The notes below the pieces were generated by a model. The model saw only the letters and a program-made list of their open reading frames with translations. It made no database searches and was not told the origin of the DNA. A program made the position numbers and the translations under genes. From an uncultured Paracoccaceae bacterium (GTDB lineage Bacteria > Pseudomonadota > Alphaproteobacteria > Rhodobacterales > Rhodobacteraceae): 64,000 nt of DNA. Shown piece after piece: positions 1 through 8,828 of the stretch (position 1 is its first letter; each line of letters begins with the position of its first letter). The stretch spans positions 87,468-151,467 of the forward strand of contig CALMJS010000031.1 of the NCBI GenBank assembly GCA_937864535.1, written 5' to 3'.

Positions 1-256
1 CGACGGTCCTGGCGACCGCCCGCTTGCCCTCCTCGTTCAGGATGCGGCGATCCTCATAGCCGATGTTGATCGTGCCAGACGGAAGCACGGCACCACCATG
101 AACGCGGTCCAGTTTCCCCTCTTCGGCCAGATCGGTCAGATCGCGGCGGATGGTCTGCAAGGTCACGCCGAAATGGTCAGCCAGCGCCTCGACCGTGACC
201 TTACCCTCACGCCGCGCGATTTCTATGATCTCTGAGTGCCGAAATGACTGCGCCAT
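1..256 (-). CDS. DeoR/GlpR-family transcriptional regulator (N-terminal part only)
   Basis: Eighty-five codons are visible before the window edge cuts the gene. They encode a DeoR-type winged helix-turn-helix at about residues 6-57, with the family landmark QTIRRDLTDL and the following GKLDRVHGGAV wing. The C-terminal sugar-phosphate sensing domain lies outside the window. The start is the ATG at 256, preceded by CGGAGGAGCT, a strong ribosome binding site. DeoR/GlpR proteins usually repress carbohydrate or glycerol catabolic genes. The regulated operon is probably also outside the window, so the ligand cannot be named. Confidence 0.85.
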   Translation of the reverse strand, partial: MAQSFRHSEIIEIARREGKVTVEALADHFGVTLQTIRRDLTDLAEEGKLDRVHGGAVLPSGTINIGYEDRRILNEEGKRAVARTV

Positions 257-304
257 AGCTCCTCCGCCCGCCTACGCTACAGGGGGCATTTCCGGGCTTC
301 AAGT

Positions 305-667
305 CTACTCGGTCAGGTCCGGACAGCGCTCATAGCGAAACACATAGCCGTTCCAGATCATCAACAGACCGTCCCCGTCCGCGGGATGCATGAACATGGC
401 GCGCTCGACCCAGCTCTGACCGGACCCGCTGCATTGCATGCTATAGAGCGTTGCGTCCATGTCGACGACATCGACCGGGCGGGTCATCTTGCACTGCATC
501 GACACACCGAACAAAGTATTGTCGCGGATCAAAAGCGCACCGCCATCGACCCCGACCAGCCCACATTCGGTACTTGCGGCCTGACGATACACGCCGTCAA
601 ACTGGCCAGCCACCGCAACGGCTGGCAAAAACAGCGCACACAGCGCTGCACAGGCACGTCTAATCAT
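305..667 (-). CDS. Small secreted hypothetical protein
   Basis: This 120-residue protein has a clear signal peptide (charged MIRR, hydrophobic core, cleavage expected after AVAVAG). The mature part is about 100 residues with four cysteines, at roughly 35, 59, 79 and 115, which could form two disulfides in the periplasm. I do not recognise the family. Its ATG overlaps the stop of mlaC as ATGA, so it is very likely the third gene of the mlaA-mlaC operon and may share an envelope role. That link is inferred from position only. Confidence 0.7.
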   Translation of the reverse strand: MIRRACAALCALFLPAVAVAGQFDGVYRQAASTECGLVGVDGGALLIRDNTLFGVSMQCKMTRPVDVVDMDATLYSMQCSGSGQSWVERAMFMHPADGDGLLMIWNGYVFRYERCPDLTE

Positions 668-1257
668 GCGTTTTGCAGATCCGCGATAAGTCCATCAATA
701 TCACCACGACGACGATCCAGCATCGCACCGACTTCGGTGCGTTCGGAGGTGATCATATTGATGCCTTCGATAAACATGTTGATGAACAACGGTTTGCCAG
801 ATCCGTCCGAAATCACGAAGCTGACTTCGAACGGGGCCTGCCCCTGAAGCACGGCCATTGACCGGACTTCGATTCCGTTCGGCACGGTCACAGCCTCTTT
901 GACCTCGATCCGGCCACCGATAAACTCGCGGAACCGGCGGCCATACTTGCGCGAGATATACCCGCGGAAGGCCGTCACAAACTGTCGACGCTGCGACTCT
1001 GTCGCCCGCCGCCAATCATTCCCGAGAGCGGTGCGCGCAATGATGTCCACGTCGGCATAACGATCAAAGATCGATTCAAAGTCAGCAATCATCGCAGACT
1101 CCGACTTGCCCGAAGCAATCACTGTGTTGATTTCGGCGACCAGCGCATCGACCAGACCCTGTGCCGATGCCGTATCAAGCGCTAAGGCGGCGCGCGGCAG
1201 GGCTACACTGGCAGCGGCCAAGGCAACAAAGGCACGGCGGTTCATGGCAAGGGTCAT
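664..1257 (-). CDS. mlaC: MlaC/Ttg2D-family phospholipid-binding periplasmic protein
   Basis: The protein of about 197 residues belongs to the MlaC (Tol_Tol_Ttg2) family, periplasmic carriers that move phospholipids between the outer-membrane MlaA complex and the inner-membrane MlaFEDB transporter. It opens with a signal peptide containing a twin arginine (MNRRAFVALAAASVALP), so Tat export is possible. The family-typical YADVDIIARTALG and RQFVTAFRGYISRKYGRRF segments follow. I chose the ATG at 1257, which overlaps the mlaA stop; a GTG at 1260 and an ATG at 1242 are alternatives. The ABC part of the system (mlaFED) is not in this window, so it must be encoded elsewhere. Confidence 0.88.
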   Translation of the reverse strand: MTLAMNRRAFVALAAASVALPRAALALDTASAQGLVDALVAEINTVIASGKSESAMIADFESIFDRYADVDIIARTALGNDWRRATESQRRQFVTAFRGYISRKYGRRFREFIGGRIEVKEAVTVPNGIEVRSMAVLQGQAPFEVSFVISDGSGKPLFINMFIEGINMITSERTEVGAMLDRRRGDIDGLIADLQNA

Positions 1258-2018
1258 CACTGGTCCTCGTATGGATCAAAATAGGGGTCCGCATAGGGAT
1301 CGTCGGCATAAGGGTCCATATAATCGGTTTCCAGCGTCGTTCCCAGTTGATAGCGCCTGTTCTGAAGGTAAAGAAGTCGTGTCTGGGCGTAGCTGTCCGC
1401 ACTCTCATACAGCACGGAATCGACGGTCGATCCGTAATTGCCCCGCATGATGATCCGGTCCGCGACCTTGGCGCCATTCGAATAGCGCAGTTCCTGCGGG
1501 GTCAGCACACCGCTGAGCGGGTTAAAGAACAGATCCACCATCGTGCCGACAGCATCGCGTTCGGTCGACGGGCCAAACCCCGGCAATTCGACATAGGCGC
1601 CTTCTCCGACGCCCCAAACCGCCAGAGTTTCGCCGAAATCGGTATCCTGTTCATACAGACCAATAGCCCCGGCCGGATCGAACAGACCGCCAAAACCGAT
1701 CGTGGTGTTCAGAACCAGACGCAGAGTGTTGGTCGCCACCCCCTCGACATTCGCCTGCAGCACGCCATTCACGATCTTGCCGGGCAGCGACAGGTTCGAG
1801 GCGAAATTGGTGACGCGTCCGGTAATTTCGCTCGGGACCGCATTCGCCACCTGCCCCGCCGGCCGCAACAGCGCACTGTCCAGAGCGACGTTAAAGTCGT
1901 GAACCTTGCGGTTGGTAGCCTCATAGGGGTCGTGAATGGCTGCGCCGGTCGGAGACTGAGAGCAAGCAGACAGTGCGCCCACCAAGGTGACGGCGGCTAT
2001 GACGATACGATAAGGCAA
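1257..2018 (-). CDS. mlaA: MlaA/VacJ-family outer-membrane lipoprotein
   Basis: MlaA removes misplaced phospholipids from the outer leaflet of the outer membrane and passes them to MlaC. The 253-residue protein starts with a lipoprotein signal peptide ending in the lipobox LSAC (Cys19) and carries the VacJ hallmarks DPYEATNRKVHDFN, FNPLSGVLTPQ and the region around GGLFDPAGAIGL. The C terminus is an unusual acidic tail repeating DPYAD/DPYF units, which I do not recall as conserved in the family. mlaC follows with overlapping stop and start codons. The 163 bases upstream are shared with the divergent secretion genes. Confidence 0.92.
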   Translation of the reverse strand: MPYRIVIAAVTLVGALSACSQSPTGAAIHDPYEATNRKVHDFNVALDSALLRPAGQVANAVPSEITGRVTNFASNLSLPGKIVNGVLQANVEGVATNTLRLVLNTTIGFGGLFDPAGAIGLYEQDTDFGETLAVWGVGEGAYVELPGFGPSTERDAVGTMVDLFFNPLSGVLTPQELRYSNGAKVADRIIMRGNYGSTVDSVLYESADSYAQTRLLYLQNRRYQLGTTLETDYMDPYADDPYADPYFDPYEDQ

Positions 2019-2181
2019 TACTGATCCGGTCCTGTGATGATGCGGGCCAATGGCTCAAATGGGTTGAACAATGACAACGCAATGGTCAATACACGGTATG
2101 GGGTGCAAACGAATATTGGCGTCCAAGTTTTGTCTATTTTTACATAAAACGCCGGGACACTCCATTGGGGAACCTTAGCTT

Positions 2182-3924
2182 ATGCGAATGACCGCTCATA
2201 CGACCACCCGTGGCCAGTCGGAATTGGCGGCCGTCCGGCGCGAGAGCCGCCCACTCTACTGGCTGGTTGCCGTCTTTAGTATGGTGGTCAATGCGCTGAT
2301 GCTGGTCGGACCGCTCTATATGTTGAACGTCTACGACCGTGTACTGGGCTCCGGGTCGATAGAGACCCTGATCGCACTGACCGTTCTGGTCGCGTTCCTC
2401 TATGGCTGCATGGCGATTCTGGACTATGTCCGGGGCCGGATCATGGCGCGGGTCGGCGCACGGTTCCAATCGCGACTGGACCGCCGCGTGTTCGAGGCGA
2501 CCCTGGCCGCCACCACCACCGGCAAGGCGATGACCCAAGCCTCTAGCGGTTTGCGGGATCTGGAATCCGTCCAGCGGATGATCATCTCGCCCGCGGTCAT
2601 GGCGGCCTATGACCTGCCATTCATGCCACTGTTTTTCTTTGGTATTTTTCTTTTTCACCCGGATCTGGGCTATCTTGCCCTTAGCGGTGCGGGTCTGCTG
2701 ATCCTGATCACCATCGCCAACCAGATCGGCACCAAGAAACCGCTCGAAGAGGCCAATCGCAGCACGCATAGCGCGGAAATGATGGGCAACCTAATCCGCT
2801 CTGAATCGGACATGGTCCAATCGCTCGGCATGCGCAATTCGGTGTTCGGTCGGTGGCAGCAACTGCGGGACAAATCGCTCTGGGCCACAATCGTCGCCTC
2901 AGACATGGGGGGGCTTTTCAGCGCCCTGTCCAAAACGCTGCGTCTGTTTTTGCAGTCGGCGATGCTCGGAATGGGGGCCTATCTGGCGTTGCAGCACGAA
3001 CTGTCACCGGGCGCGATGATTGCCGGGTCGATCCTGCTCGGACGGGCGCTGGCCCCGATTGAACAGATCATCGGGCAGTGGGCCGCTGTCGTGCGTGCCC
3101 GCGAAGGCTGGAGCAATCTGACCGTCCTTCTGAGCGAAATTCCACAGGATGTGCCACGCACCACCCTGCCCCGCCCCAGAGCGATTCTGGAGGCAAGCAA
3201 CGTCACCGTGATCCCGCCGGGCGAATCACAGGCAGCGCTGCGCGGGATCAGCTTTCGCCTTGAACCCGGCCATGCGGTCGGCGTGATTGGCACGTCAGGG
3301 GCGGGAAAATCCACTTTGGCCAAGGCCCTTACCGGGATCTGGCGACCCGCTGGCGGGAAAATCCGCCTCGATGGCGCATCGCTGGATCAATATGATCCGG
3401 ACACGCTCGGCTCCTATATCGGGTACCTGCCGCAGCGCGTGCAGTTGCTGGACGGTACGATTAAGGAAAATATCGCCCGTATGGCGCTGCAACCCGATGA
3501 TGCGGCTGTGGTCGAGGCCGCGAGGCGTGCTGGCGCGCATGACATGATCCTGCGTCTGCCCGACGGCTATGACACGCGCGTGTCGGCCTTGGGCGGTCGT
3601 TTGTCGGGCGGTCAAATCCAGCGGATCGGCCTGGCCCGTGCAATGTACGGCGACCCGGTGATCTTGGTTCTGGACGAACCCAACTCCAACCTCGACAACG
3701 ACGGCTCCAACGCGCTCAACGATGCGATCCGTGACTTTATGTCGGGCGGCAAGTGCGTGCTGATCATGGCGCATCGCCCTGCCGCGATCCAGCAATGCGA
3801 CATGCTGATGCGGATCGAATCCGGAATGCTGATGGCCTTTGGACCCAAGGACGAAGTGCTGCGATCCATGGTCGCCAACCACCGAGAAATCCAAGCGAAA
3901 ACCGGCATCGGGGGCGTGGCATGA
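2182..3924 (+). CDS. Type I secretion system permease/ATPase (PrtD family)
   Basis: This is the inner-membrane ABC half-transporter of a type I secretion system, which exports RTX proteins from cytoplasm to medium with a membrane fusion protein and a TolC-type pore. Residues 20-320 form the transmembrane domain. The nucleotide-binding domain follows, with Walker A GTSGAGKST at 370-378, signature LSGGQ at 474-478 and Walker B VILVLDEP at 493-500. There is no N-terminal C39 or C39-like domain, as is normal for PrtD/AprD exporters of serralysin-like proteins. The membrane fusion gene overlaps its stop. Candidate substrates are the RTX proteins encoded near 41 kb and 53 kb. No TolC gene is present here. 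Confidence 0.93.
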   Translation: MRMTAHTTTRGQSELAAVRRESRPLYWLVAVFSMVVNALMLVGPLYMLNVYDRVLGSGSIETLIALTVLVAFLYGCMAILDYVRGRIMARVGARFQSRLDRRVFEATLAATTTGKAMTQASSGLRDLESVQRMIISPAVMAAYDLPFMPLFFFGIFLFHPDLGYLALSGAGLLILITIANQIGTKKPLEEANRSTHSAEMMGNLIRSESDMVQSLGMRNSVFGRWQQLRDKSLWATIVASDMGGLFSALSKTLRLFLQSAMLGMGAYLALQHELSPGAMIAGSILLGRALAPIEQIIGQWAAVVRAREGWSNLTVLLSEIPQDVPRTTLPRPRAILEASNVTVIPPGESQAALRGISFRLEPGHAVGVIGTSGAGKSTLAKALTGIWRPAGGKIRLDGASLDQYDPDTLGSYIGYLPQRVQLLDGTIKENIARMALQPDDAAVVEAARRAGAHDMILRLPDGYDTRVSALGGRLSGGQIQRIGLARAMYGDPVILVLDEPNSNLDNDGSNALNDAIRDFMSGGKCVLIMAHRPAAIQQCDMLMRIESGMLMAFGPKDEVLRSMVANHREIQAKTGIGGVA

Positions 3925-5216
3925 GTACGCAGAACTGGAATGTCAGGCCGATGGTTCTGACCGGGCTGATCACCCTTGGTGTGTTGATCGGCGGGTTTGG
4001 TGGCTGGGCCGTGGTCGCCGAAATGGGCGGCGCTGTGGTGGCGGGCGGCCGCATCGAGGTCGAACAGAACCGGCAGGTCGTTCAGCACCCCTATGGCGGC
4101 GCCGTCAAAGAAATACTCATCGACGAGGGCGATATCGTGACCGCCGGGCAGGTGCTGCTGCGGCTGGATGACAAAGAATTGCGGTCAGAGTTGATTATCG
4201 TTCAGGGTCAGTTGTCCGAAGTCATCGCGCGGCGCGATCGGCTGATGGCGGAACGCGACAACGCAGAGGTCGTATCCTTTGATCCTGAATTGGCCGACGC
4301 GACCGAACCCGAGGTTCAGGCCCTGATCGCAGGGCAAACGCGGCTGTTTGAAACCCGGCGTGCAAACATCGCCACAGCGATCGAGCAGTACCAGCGGCGC
4401 AATGACCAGATCCTCGACCAGATCGCCGGCACCAACGCCCAGCAGGCGTCTTTGGTGCGCCAGATCGACCTGATCCAAAAGGAGCTGGTGGATCAGCAAT
4501 CCTTGCTGGACCGGGGATTGGCGCAGGCAGCGCGAGTGCTGGCGCTTCAACGCGAATTGGCCAGCCTCGAAGGCCAACAGGGCGAATTGGCCGCGGCCGT
4601 GGCGCAGGCCGAAGGACGGATTACCGAAAACAACCTCGCGATTCTTGGCATCCAAACCACCCGCCAAGAAGAGGCGATTTCCCAGTTGCGCGACCTACAA
4701 CCGACCGAGGTCGAATTGCGCGAACGGCGGACGACTATTGTCAATCGGCTTGACAGTCTCGAAATCAAGGCTCCGGTCAGCGGGGTGATCTACGGATTAG
4801 AAGTCTATTCTACCTCGGCCGTTGTTCAGCCCGCGCAACCGCTGCTGTTTATTGTTCCGCAGGACCGCCCATTGGTCATTTCGACCCAGATTCAGCCGCG
4901 GGACATCGACCAGATCCGCGTGAACCAAGAGGTCAGATTGCGGTTTTCTGCCTTTGATCAACGCCGCTCGCCGGAACTGTTGGGGCGCATCGTGACCATC
5001 TCGGCCGACGCTTTTGAAGATCAGGCCACACGGATGTCGTTCTATCGCGCCGAGATCAAGCTCGACGACGGCGAGTTGGACAAACTCCCCCCTGAAATGG
5101 TGCTGATGCCCGGCATGCCGGTCGAGGCCTTTGTTCGAACAGGCGACCGCACCCCGGCCGAATTCCTGATCAAACCGATGGCAGACTTCTTTGCACGGGC
5201 CTTCCGCGAGTCGTGA
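3921..5216 (+). CDS. HlyD-family type I secretion membrane fusion protein
   Basis: The protein (431 residues) bridges the ABC exporter and the outer-membrane pore of a type I secretion system. It has one N-terminal transmembrane segment (about residues 10-32), a biotinyl/lipoyl-like half motif around VVQHPYGGAVKEILIDEGDIV, a long coiled-coil hairpin rich in Gln, Glu, Arg and Leu (about 95-285), and a returning beta-barrel with the family sequence IKAPVSGVIYGLEVYS. The start is the ATG at 3921 inside the ATGA overlap with the ABC gene; the frame is open further upstream but has no better start. The tight overlap argues for coupled translation of the two subunits. Confidence 0.93.
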   Translation: MSTQNWNVRPMVLTGLITLGVLIGGFGGWAVVAEMGGAVVAGGRIEVEQNRQVVQHPYGGAVKEILIDEGDIVTAGQVLLRLDDKELRSELIIVQGQLSEVIARRDRLMAERDNAEVVSFDPELADATEPEVQALIAGQTRLFETRRANIATAIEQYQRRNDQILDQIAGTNAQQASLVRQIDLIQKELVDQQSLLDRGLAQAARVLALQRELASLEGQQGELAAAVAQAEGRITENNLAILGIQTTRQEEAISQLRDLQPTEVELRERRTTIVNRLDSLEIKAPVSGVIYGLEVYSTSAVVQPAQPLLFIVPQDRPLVISTQIQPRDIDQIRVNQEVRLRFSAFDQRRSPELLGRIVTISADAFEDQATRMSFYRAEIKLDDGELDKLPPEMVLMPGMPVEAFVRTGDRTPAEFLIKPMADFFARAFRES

Positions 5217-5272
5217 TTGCAGCCTCCGCTATTGATGGATAGCGTGGTCGCACCACCAACAGAGGAAGTCCC

Positions 5273-5734
5273 ATGTCCAAGATTGAGGCCGAACTGGCAA
5301 AGCTGGGCGTCACCTTGCCCGACGCCCCTATGCCTGCTGCCAACTATGTTCCCTATGTGATCAGCGGGTCACTGGTCCATGTCTCGGGACAGATTTCGCA
5401 AAACAGCGACGGCCTGATCAAAGGGAAATTGGGCGACACGATGACAACAGAGGATGGCGCCACAGCGGCGCAGTTTTGCGCGATCTCTCTGTTATCACAG
5501 CTAAAATCCGCGTGCGGCGGAGACTTGGATCGCCTGCGCCGCGTCGTCAAGCTGAACGGGTTTGTGGCCTCTGCACCGGATTTTCACGACCAGCCCAAGG
5601 TCATCAATGGTGCCTCCGATTTTCTGGTGGCAGCACTGGGCGACATCGGACGCCACGCCCGATCTGCCGTTGGTGTCGCCGCACTGCCCTTGGGCGTCGC
5701 CGTTGAAATCGACGCCGTATTCGAGATCGCCTGA
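5273..5734 (+). CDS. RidA/YjgF-family protein
   Basis: RidA-family proteins hydrolyse reactive enamines and imines made by PLP enzymes, although many paralogues have unproven roles. The 153-residue protein shows the trimeric chorismate-mutase-like fold signature, including VHVSGQISQ near the front and the C-terminal block GRHARSAVGVAALPLGVAVEID, where the arginine is in the usual substrate-binding place. It is longer at the N terminus than E. coli RidA and fits the YjgF-like subgroup found beside diverse enzymes. RBS AGAGGAAGTCCC precedes the ATG. Its stop overlaps the start of the glycerophosphodiesterase gene, so the two are probably co-translated. Confidence 0.9.
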   Translation: MSKIEAELAKLGVTLPDAPMPAANYVPYVISGSLVHVSGQISQNSDGLIKGKLGDTMTTEDGATAAQFCAISLLSQLKSACGGDLDRLRRVVKLNGFVASAPDFHDQPKVINGASDFLVAALGDIGRHARSAVGVAALPLGVAVEIDAVFEIA

Positions 5735-6483
5735 TGCTGCACCCCGAATTTTTGAGCCGCCCGATTGCGCATCGCGGGTATCATGACCGTGCCGCGGGCC
5801 GACCGGAAAACAGCCTCGCGGCAGTTCAGGCAGCCATCGACGCGGGCTACGGGATCGAGATTGATATCCAGCCGTCCGAGGACGGTGTCCCCATGGTGTT
5901 CCACGACTACAGCCTCAAACGGCTGACCGGCGCATTGGGTCCCATCGCACAGCGTACTGCCGCCGAACTGGGAACTCTGCCCCTGCTAGGAACCGACCAG
6001 ACGATCCCGACCCTTGCGCAGGTGCTCGAGGTTGTTTCAGGACAGGTTCCGCTGCTGATCGAAGTCAAGGACCAGGATGGCGCATTGGGACCGGGAGTCG
6101 GCGCGCTAGAAGAGCGCATCGCTCAGATACTAGAACACTATTCTGGCCCTGTCGCACTGATGTCGTTCAACCCGCATTCAATGGCGGCAATCGCGCCGTT
6201 GGTGCCTCACATCCCACGTGGCCTGACAACTTGCACCTACCGGGCAGAGGACTGGCCGACGATCCCGCAGGAGACGCGCGACCGGCTGAGCCTGATCCCC
6301 GATTATGACCGTGTCGGGGCCTGTTTTATCAGCCATGATCGGGCGGACCTCGCGGATACGCGCGTTGCGGAATTGGCTGCGCAGGGGGCGACGATCCTGT
6401 GCTGGACCATCCGGTCAGCCGACCAAGAGGCCGAGGCGCGCAAGTTTGCAGCCAACATCACGTTTGAGGGCTACCGCGCTTGA
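5734..6483 (+). CDS. Glycerophosphodiester phosphodiesterase
   Basis: GDPD enzymes cleave glycerophosphodiesters such as glycerophosphocholine to glycerol-3-phosphate and an alcohol. The 249-residue protein carries the family metal-binding and catalytic set: IAHRGYHD with PENS just after (residues 7-26), EIDIQPSEDGVPMVFHD (48-64) and a later EVKDQDG (metal-binding Glu). There is no signal peptide, which suggests a cytoplasmic enzyme. It sits in a compact run after RidA and just before a FemAB-like gene. If lipids are the source of substrate, it would recycle head groups after phospholipase action. Confidence 0.92.
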   Translation: MLHPEFLSRPIAHRGYHDRAAGRPENSLAAVQAAIDAGYGIEIDIQPSEDGVPMVFHDYSLKRLTGALGPIAQRTAAELGTLPLLGTDQTIPTLAQVLEVVSGQVPLLIEVKDQDGALGPGVGALEERIAQILEHYSGPVALMSFNPHSMAAIAPLVPHIPRGLTTCTYRAEDWPTIPQETRDRLSLIPDYDRVGACFISHDRADLADTRVAELAAQGATILCWTIRSADQEAEARKFAANITFEGYRA

Positions 6484-6513
6484 CCTCTGGCGCGGGAAAC
6501 TCATCTTTCGGCT

Positions 6514-7692
6514 ATGGAACATATTGAAATCGGCCTGTCACATTCGATCCATGACATCCCCGTGGCGGACTGGGATGCATGTGCGCTGACCGATGATCGG
6601 GCGCGGCCGATCGACCCGTTTACTACGCATCGTTTTCTCGCCGCGCTCGAAGATTCCGGTTCGGTCGGTCGCGGGACTGGCTGGCAGCCGCAGTACCTTA
6701 CCGCGCATCAGAATGGCGCTCTAATCGCGGTTAGTCCCCTCTATGTCAAAACTCATAGTCAGGGCGAATATGTCTTTGACCATAGCTGGGCCCAGGCCTT
6801 GGACAGGGCGGGCGGTCATTATTACCCCAAACTCCAGATTGCCGTGCCATTTACGCCGGTCACGGGTCGGCGGTTTCTGACACGACCGGGATATCAGGCC
6901 GCCGGGATTTCGGCACTGATCCAAGGGGCGATCCAGATCACGTCGGACAATGCGCTATCGTCGCTGCACGCGACCTTTTGCACAGAGGCCGAGGCAATCG
7001 CTGCGGAACAGATGGGGCTATTGGTCCGAACCGGGCAGCAGTTTCATTGGGAAAATCAGGGCTATCAGGACTTTGATGGTTTTCTGGCCGCGCTCTCTAG
7101 CCGCAAGCGCAAGGTCATTCGCAAGGAACGACAGCAGGCACAGGACTTTGGCGGTGAGATTGTCCAACTCACAGGCGACGCGATCTCTCCGGACCATTGG
7201 GACGCATTCTGGGCCTTTTATCAGGACACCGGCAGCCGGAAATGGGGCACACCCTATCTGACGCGTGCCTTCTTCGACCGTTTGCACGACACGATGCGGC
7301 ATGACGTTCTACTGGTGCTGGCAATCCGAAACGGCAAACCCATCGCCGGGGCGCTGAATTTTATCGGGCAGGAGACGTTATTCGGCCGATACTGGGGCTG
7401 CGTCGAGCATCACCCATGTCTACATTTCGAACTGTGCTACTATCAGGCTATCGACTACGCGATTGCCCATGGACTGCGGGTCGAAGCGGGCGCGCAGGGC
7501 GAACATAAACTGGCACGCGGGTATCTGCCACAGCAGACCTATTCCATTCACTGGATCGCGCACCCCGGATTTCGCAAGGCTGTCAGCGATTTCCTGCAGG
7601 ACGAACGCAAGATGGTTGACGAAGAGATCGACATTCTCACCAGTTATGGCCCGTTTCGACGCGACGCCAATCCTCAGGAGGAGCAGGACTAA
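6514..7692 (+). CDS. FemAB/GNAT-like acyltransferase (COG3146, DUF482 type)
   Basis: This 392-residue protein matches the family annotated as 'peptidogalycan biosynthesis protein' or GNAT-like COG3146, related in fold to FemAB aminoacyl transferases. Landmarks are the central [16 protein letters not shown] basic stretch, a second GNAT-like half, and the C-terminal block [18 protein letters not shown]. The true substrate has not been established for this family as far as I know. No signal or membrane segments are seen, so it should be cytoplasmic. The pterin dehydratase start overlaps its TAA stop (TAATG). Confidence 0.85.
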   Translation: MEHIEIGLSHSIHDIPVADWDACALTDDRARPIDPFTTHRFLAALEDSGSVGRGTGWQPQYLTAHQNGALIAVSPLYVKTHSQGEYVFDHSWAQALDRAGGHYYPKLQIAVPFTPVTGRRFLTRPGYQAAGISALIQGAIQITSDNALSSLHATFCTEAEAIAAEQMGLLVRTGQQFHWENQGYQDFDGFLAALSSRKRKVIRKERQQAQDFGGEIVQLTGDAISPDHWDAFWAFYQDTGSRKWGTPYLTRAFFDRLHDTMRHDVLLVLAIRNGKPIAGALNFIGQETLFGRYWGCVEHHPCLHFELCYYQAIDYAIAHGLRVEAGAQGEHKLARGYLPQQTYSIHWIAHPGFRKAVSDFLQDERKMVDEEIDILTSYGPFRRDANPQEEQD

Positions 7693-7958
7693 TGGACCTT
7701 TCACCGGTTCTGAACGCTGGCTGGACCCTAAGCCCGGATGGCAAAGCCATTGAAAAAACCTATCAGTTCCGGAACTTTATTGCTGCCTTCGGGTTTATGA
7801 CCGAGGCCGCTCTTTGGGCGGAAAAATGGAACCATCACCCCGAATGGAGCAATGTCTACAATCGGGTGCACGTCCGTCTGACCACCCATGACGCAGGCGG
7901 GCTGACACAAAAGGACGTCCAGTTGGCAACAAAAATGGACGCCCTGAAAGGAGACTGA
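7692..7958 (+). CDS. phhB: Pterin-4a-carbinolamine dehydratase
   Basis: PhhB dehydrates 4a-hydroxytetrahydrobiopterin so that the cofactor of aromatic amino acid hydroxylases can be recycled. The 88-residue protein has the family length and the signature [19 protein letters not shown], with the paired histidines of the active site and the downstream [10 protein letters not shown]. No phenylalanine hydroxylase lies nearby. In many bacteria this small protein is found alone and may serve another pterin route, such as molybdopterin-linked enzymes. Starts and stops overlap with both neighbours. Confidence 0.92.
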   Translation: MDLSPVLNAGWTLSPDGKAIEKTYQFRNFIAAFGFMTEAALWAEKWNHHPEWSNVYNRVHVRLTTHDAGGLTQKDVQLATKMDALKGD

Positions 7959-8800
7959 TGCAGGACCTGCTGAACACCGTCGTCTGGAATGGCAACACCA
8001 TTGGCGATTATCTGACGTTGGAATTTCTGGCCGGACTCGCCGGTGACATTATATCAGTTGTATTGATCGTCATCCTGGGCTTTGCGGTGTCTGGCTGGCT
8101 ACGGCGCAGGATCGTCAACATTGGCCGCACGAACCGGCATCTGGATGAAACGCTGTTCCTGTTCCTCGGGGATATCCTGCGCTATCTGGTTTTGGCGCTG
8201 GCGACGCTGTTTGTGCTGAACACCTTTGGCATTCAGACGACGTCGATTGTCGCCATCATCGGTGCGGCGGGTCTGGCGGTCGGCCTCGCCTTGCAGGGCA
8301 CATTGTCGAACATCGCCGCGGGCGTGATGATCATCCTGTTTCGCCCGATCCGCGTCGGTGATTTCGTTGAAATCAGCGGTGTATCCGGCACCGTCAAAGA
8401 CATTTCGCTAAACTACACAGAACTGGCCAATATCGGCAATGTTCAGGTGATTGTTCCCAATTCGAACGTCTGGGGCAACACGATCACCAACTATTCCGTC
8501 AATCCCACGCGCAGGGCAGAATGGACGTTTGGCGTAGGCTACGGCAGCAACCTCAAGACCGCCGAAGAGGTCATCCGCTCCACCATCATGGCGGACCCGC
8601 GTGCGATGGCCGACCCGGCACCGTTTGTTCAGGTCAACAATTTGGGTGATTTCTCTGTCGATTTTCTGGTCCGCGTCTGGGTCAGTAACGCCGACTATTT
8701 CCAGTTTCAGGCCGATATGAAGCGCAACGTCAAAGAGGCATTGGACGCAGCCGGGATCGATATACCCTTCCCGACACGGACCGTCCTGAGCGCGGAATAA
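7958..8800 (+). CDS. Small-conductance mechanosensitive channel (MscS family)
   Basis: MscS channels open under membrane tension to release solutes during hypo-osmotic shock. The 280-residue protein has three N-terminal transmembrane helices. The pore helix shows the Gly/Ala-rich pattern GAAGLAVGLALQGTLSNIAAG (about residues 104-124). The beta domain (FRPIRVGDFVEI) and the C-terminal cytoplasmic vestibule follow. The length is close to E. coli MscS. It is the last gene of the plus-strand run beginning with RidA and is followed directly by a hairpin terminator. Confidence 0.94.
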   Translation: MQDLLNTVVWNGNTIGDYLTLEFLAGLAGDIISVVLIVILGFAVSGWLRRRIVNIGRTNRHLDETLFLFLGDILRYLVLALATLFVLNTFGIQTTSIVAIIGAAGLAVGLALQGTLSNIAAGVMIILFRPIRVGDFVEISGVSGTVKDISLNYTELANIGNVQVIVPNSNVWGNTITNYSVNPTRRAEWTFGVGYGSNLKTAEEVIRSTIMADPRAMADPAPFVQVNNLGDFSVDFLVRVWVSNADYFQFQADMKRNVKEALDAAGIDIPFPTRTVLSAE

Positions 8801-8825
8801 AAAGGGCGGCTATTGCCGCCCCTTT
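8801..8825. terminator. Bidirectional intrinsic terminator between mscS and peroxiredoxin genes
   Basis: A perfect 7-bp stem GGGCGGC/GCCGCCC (8804-8810 and 8815-8821) closes a TATT loop. It is flanked by an A tract on the left and CTTT on the right, so it could stop transcription from both converging genes. It begins right at the mscS stop codon. Confidence 0.75.
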
Positions 8826-8828
8826 CAC

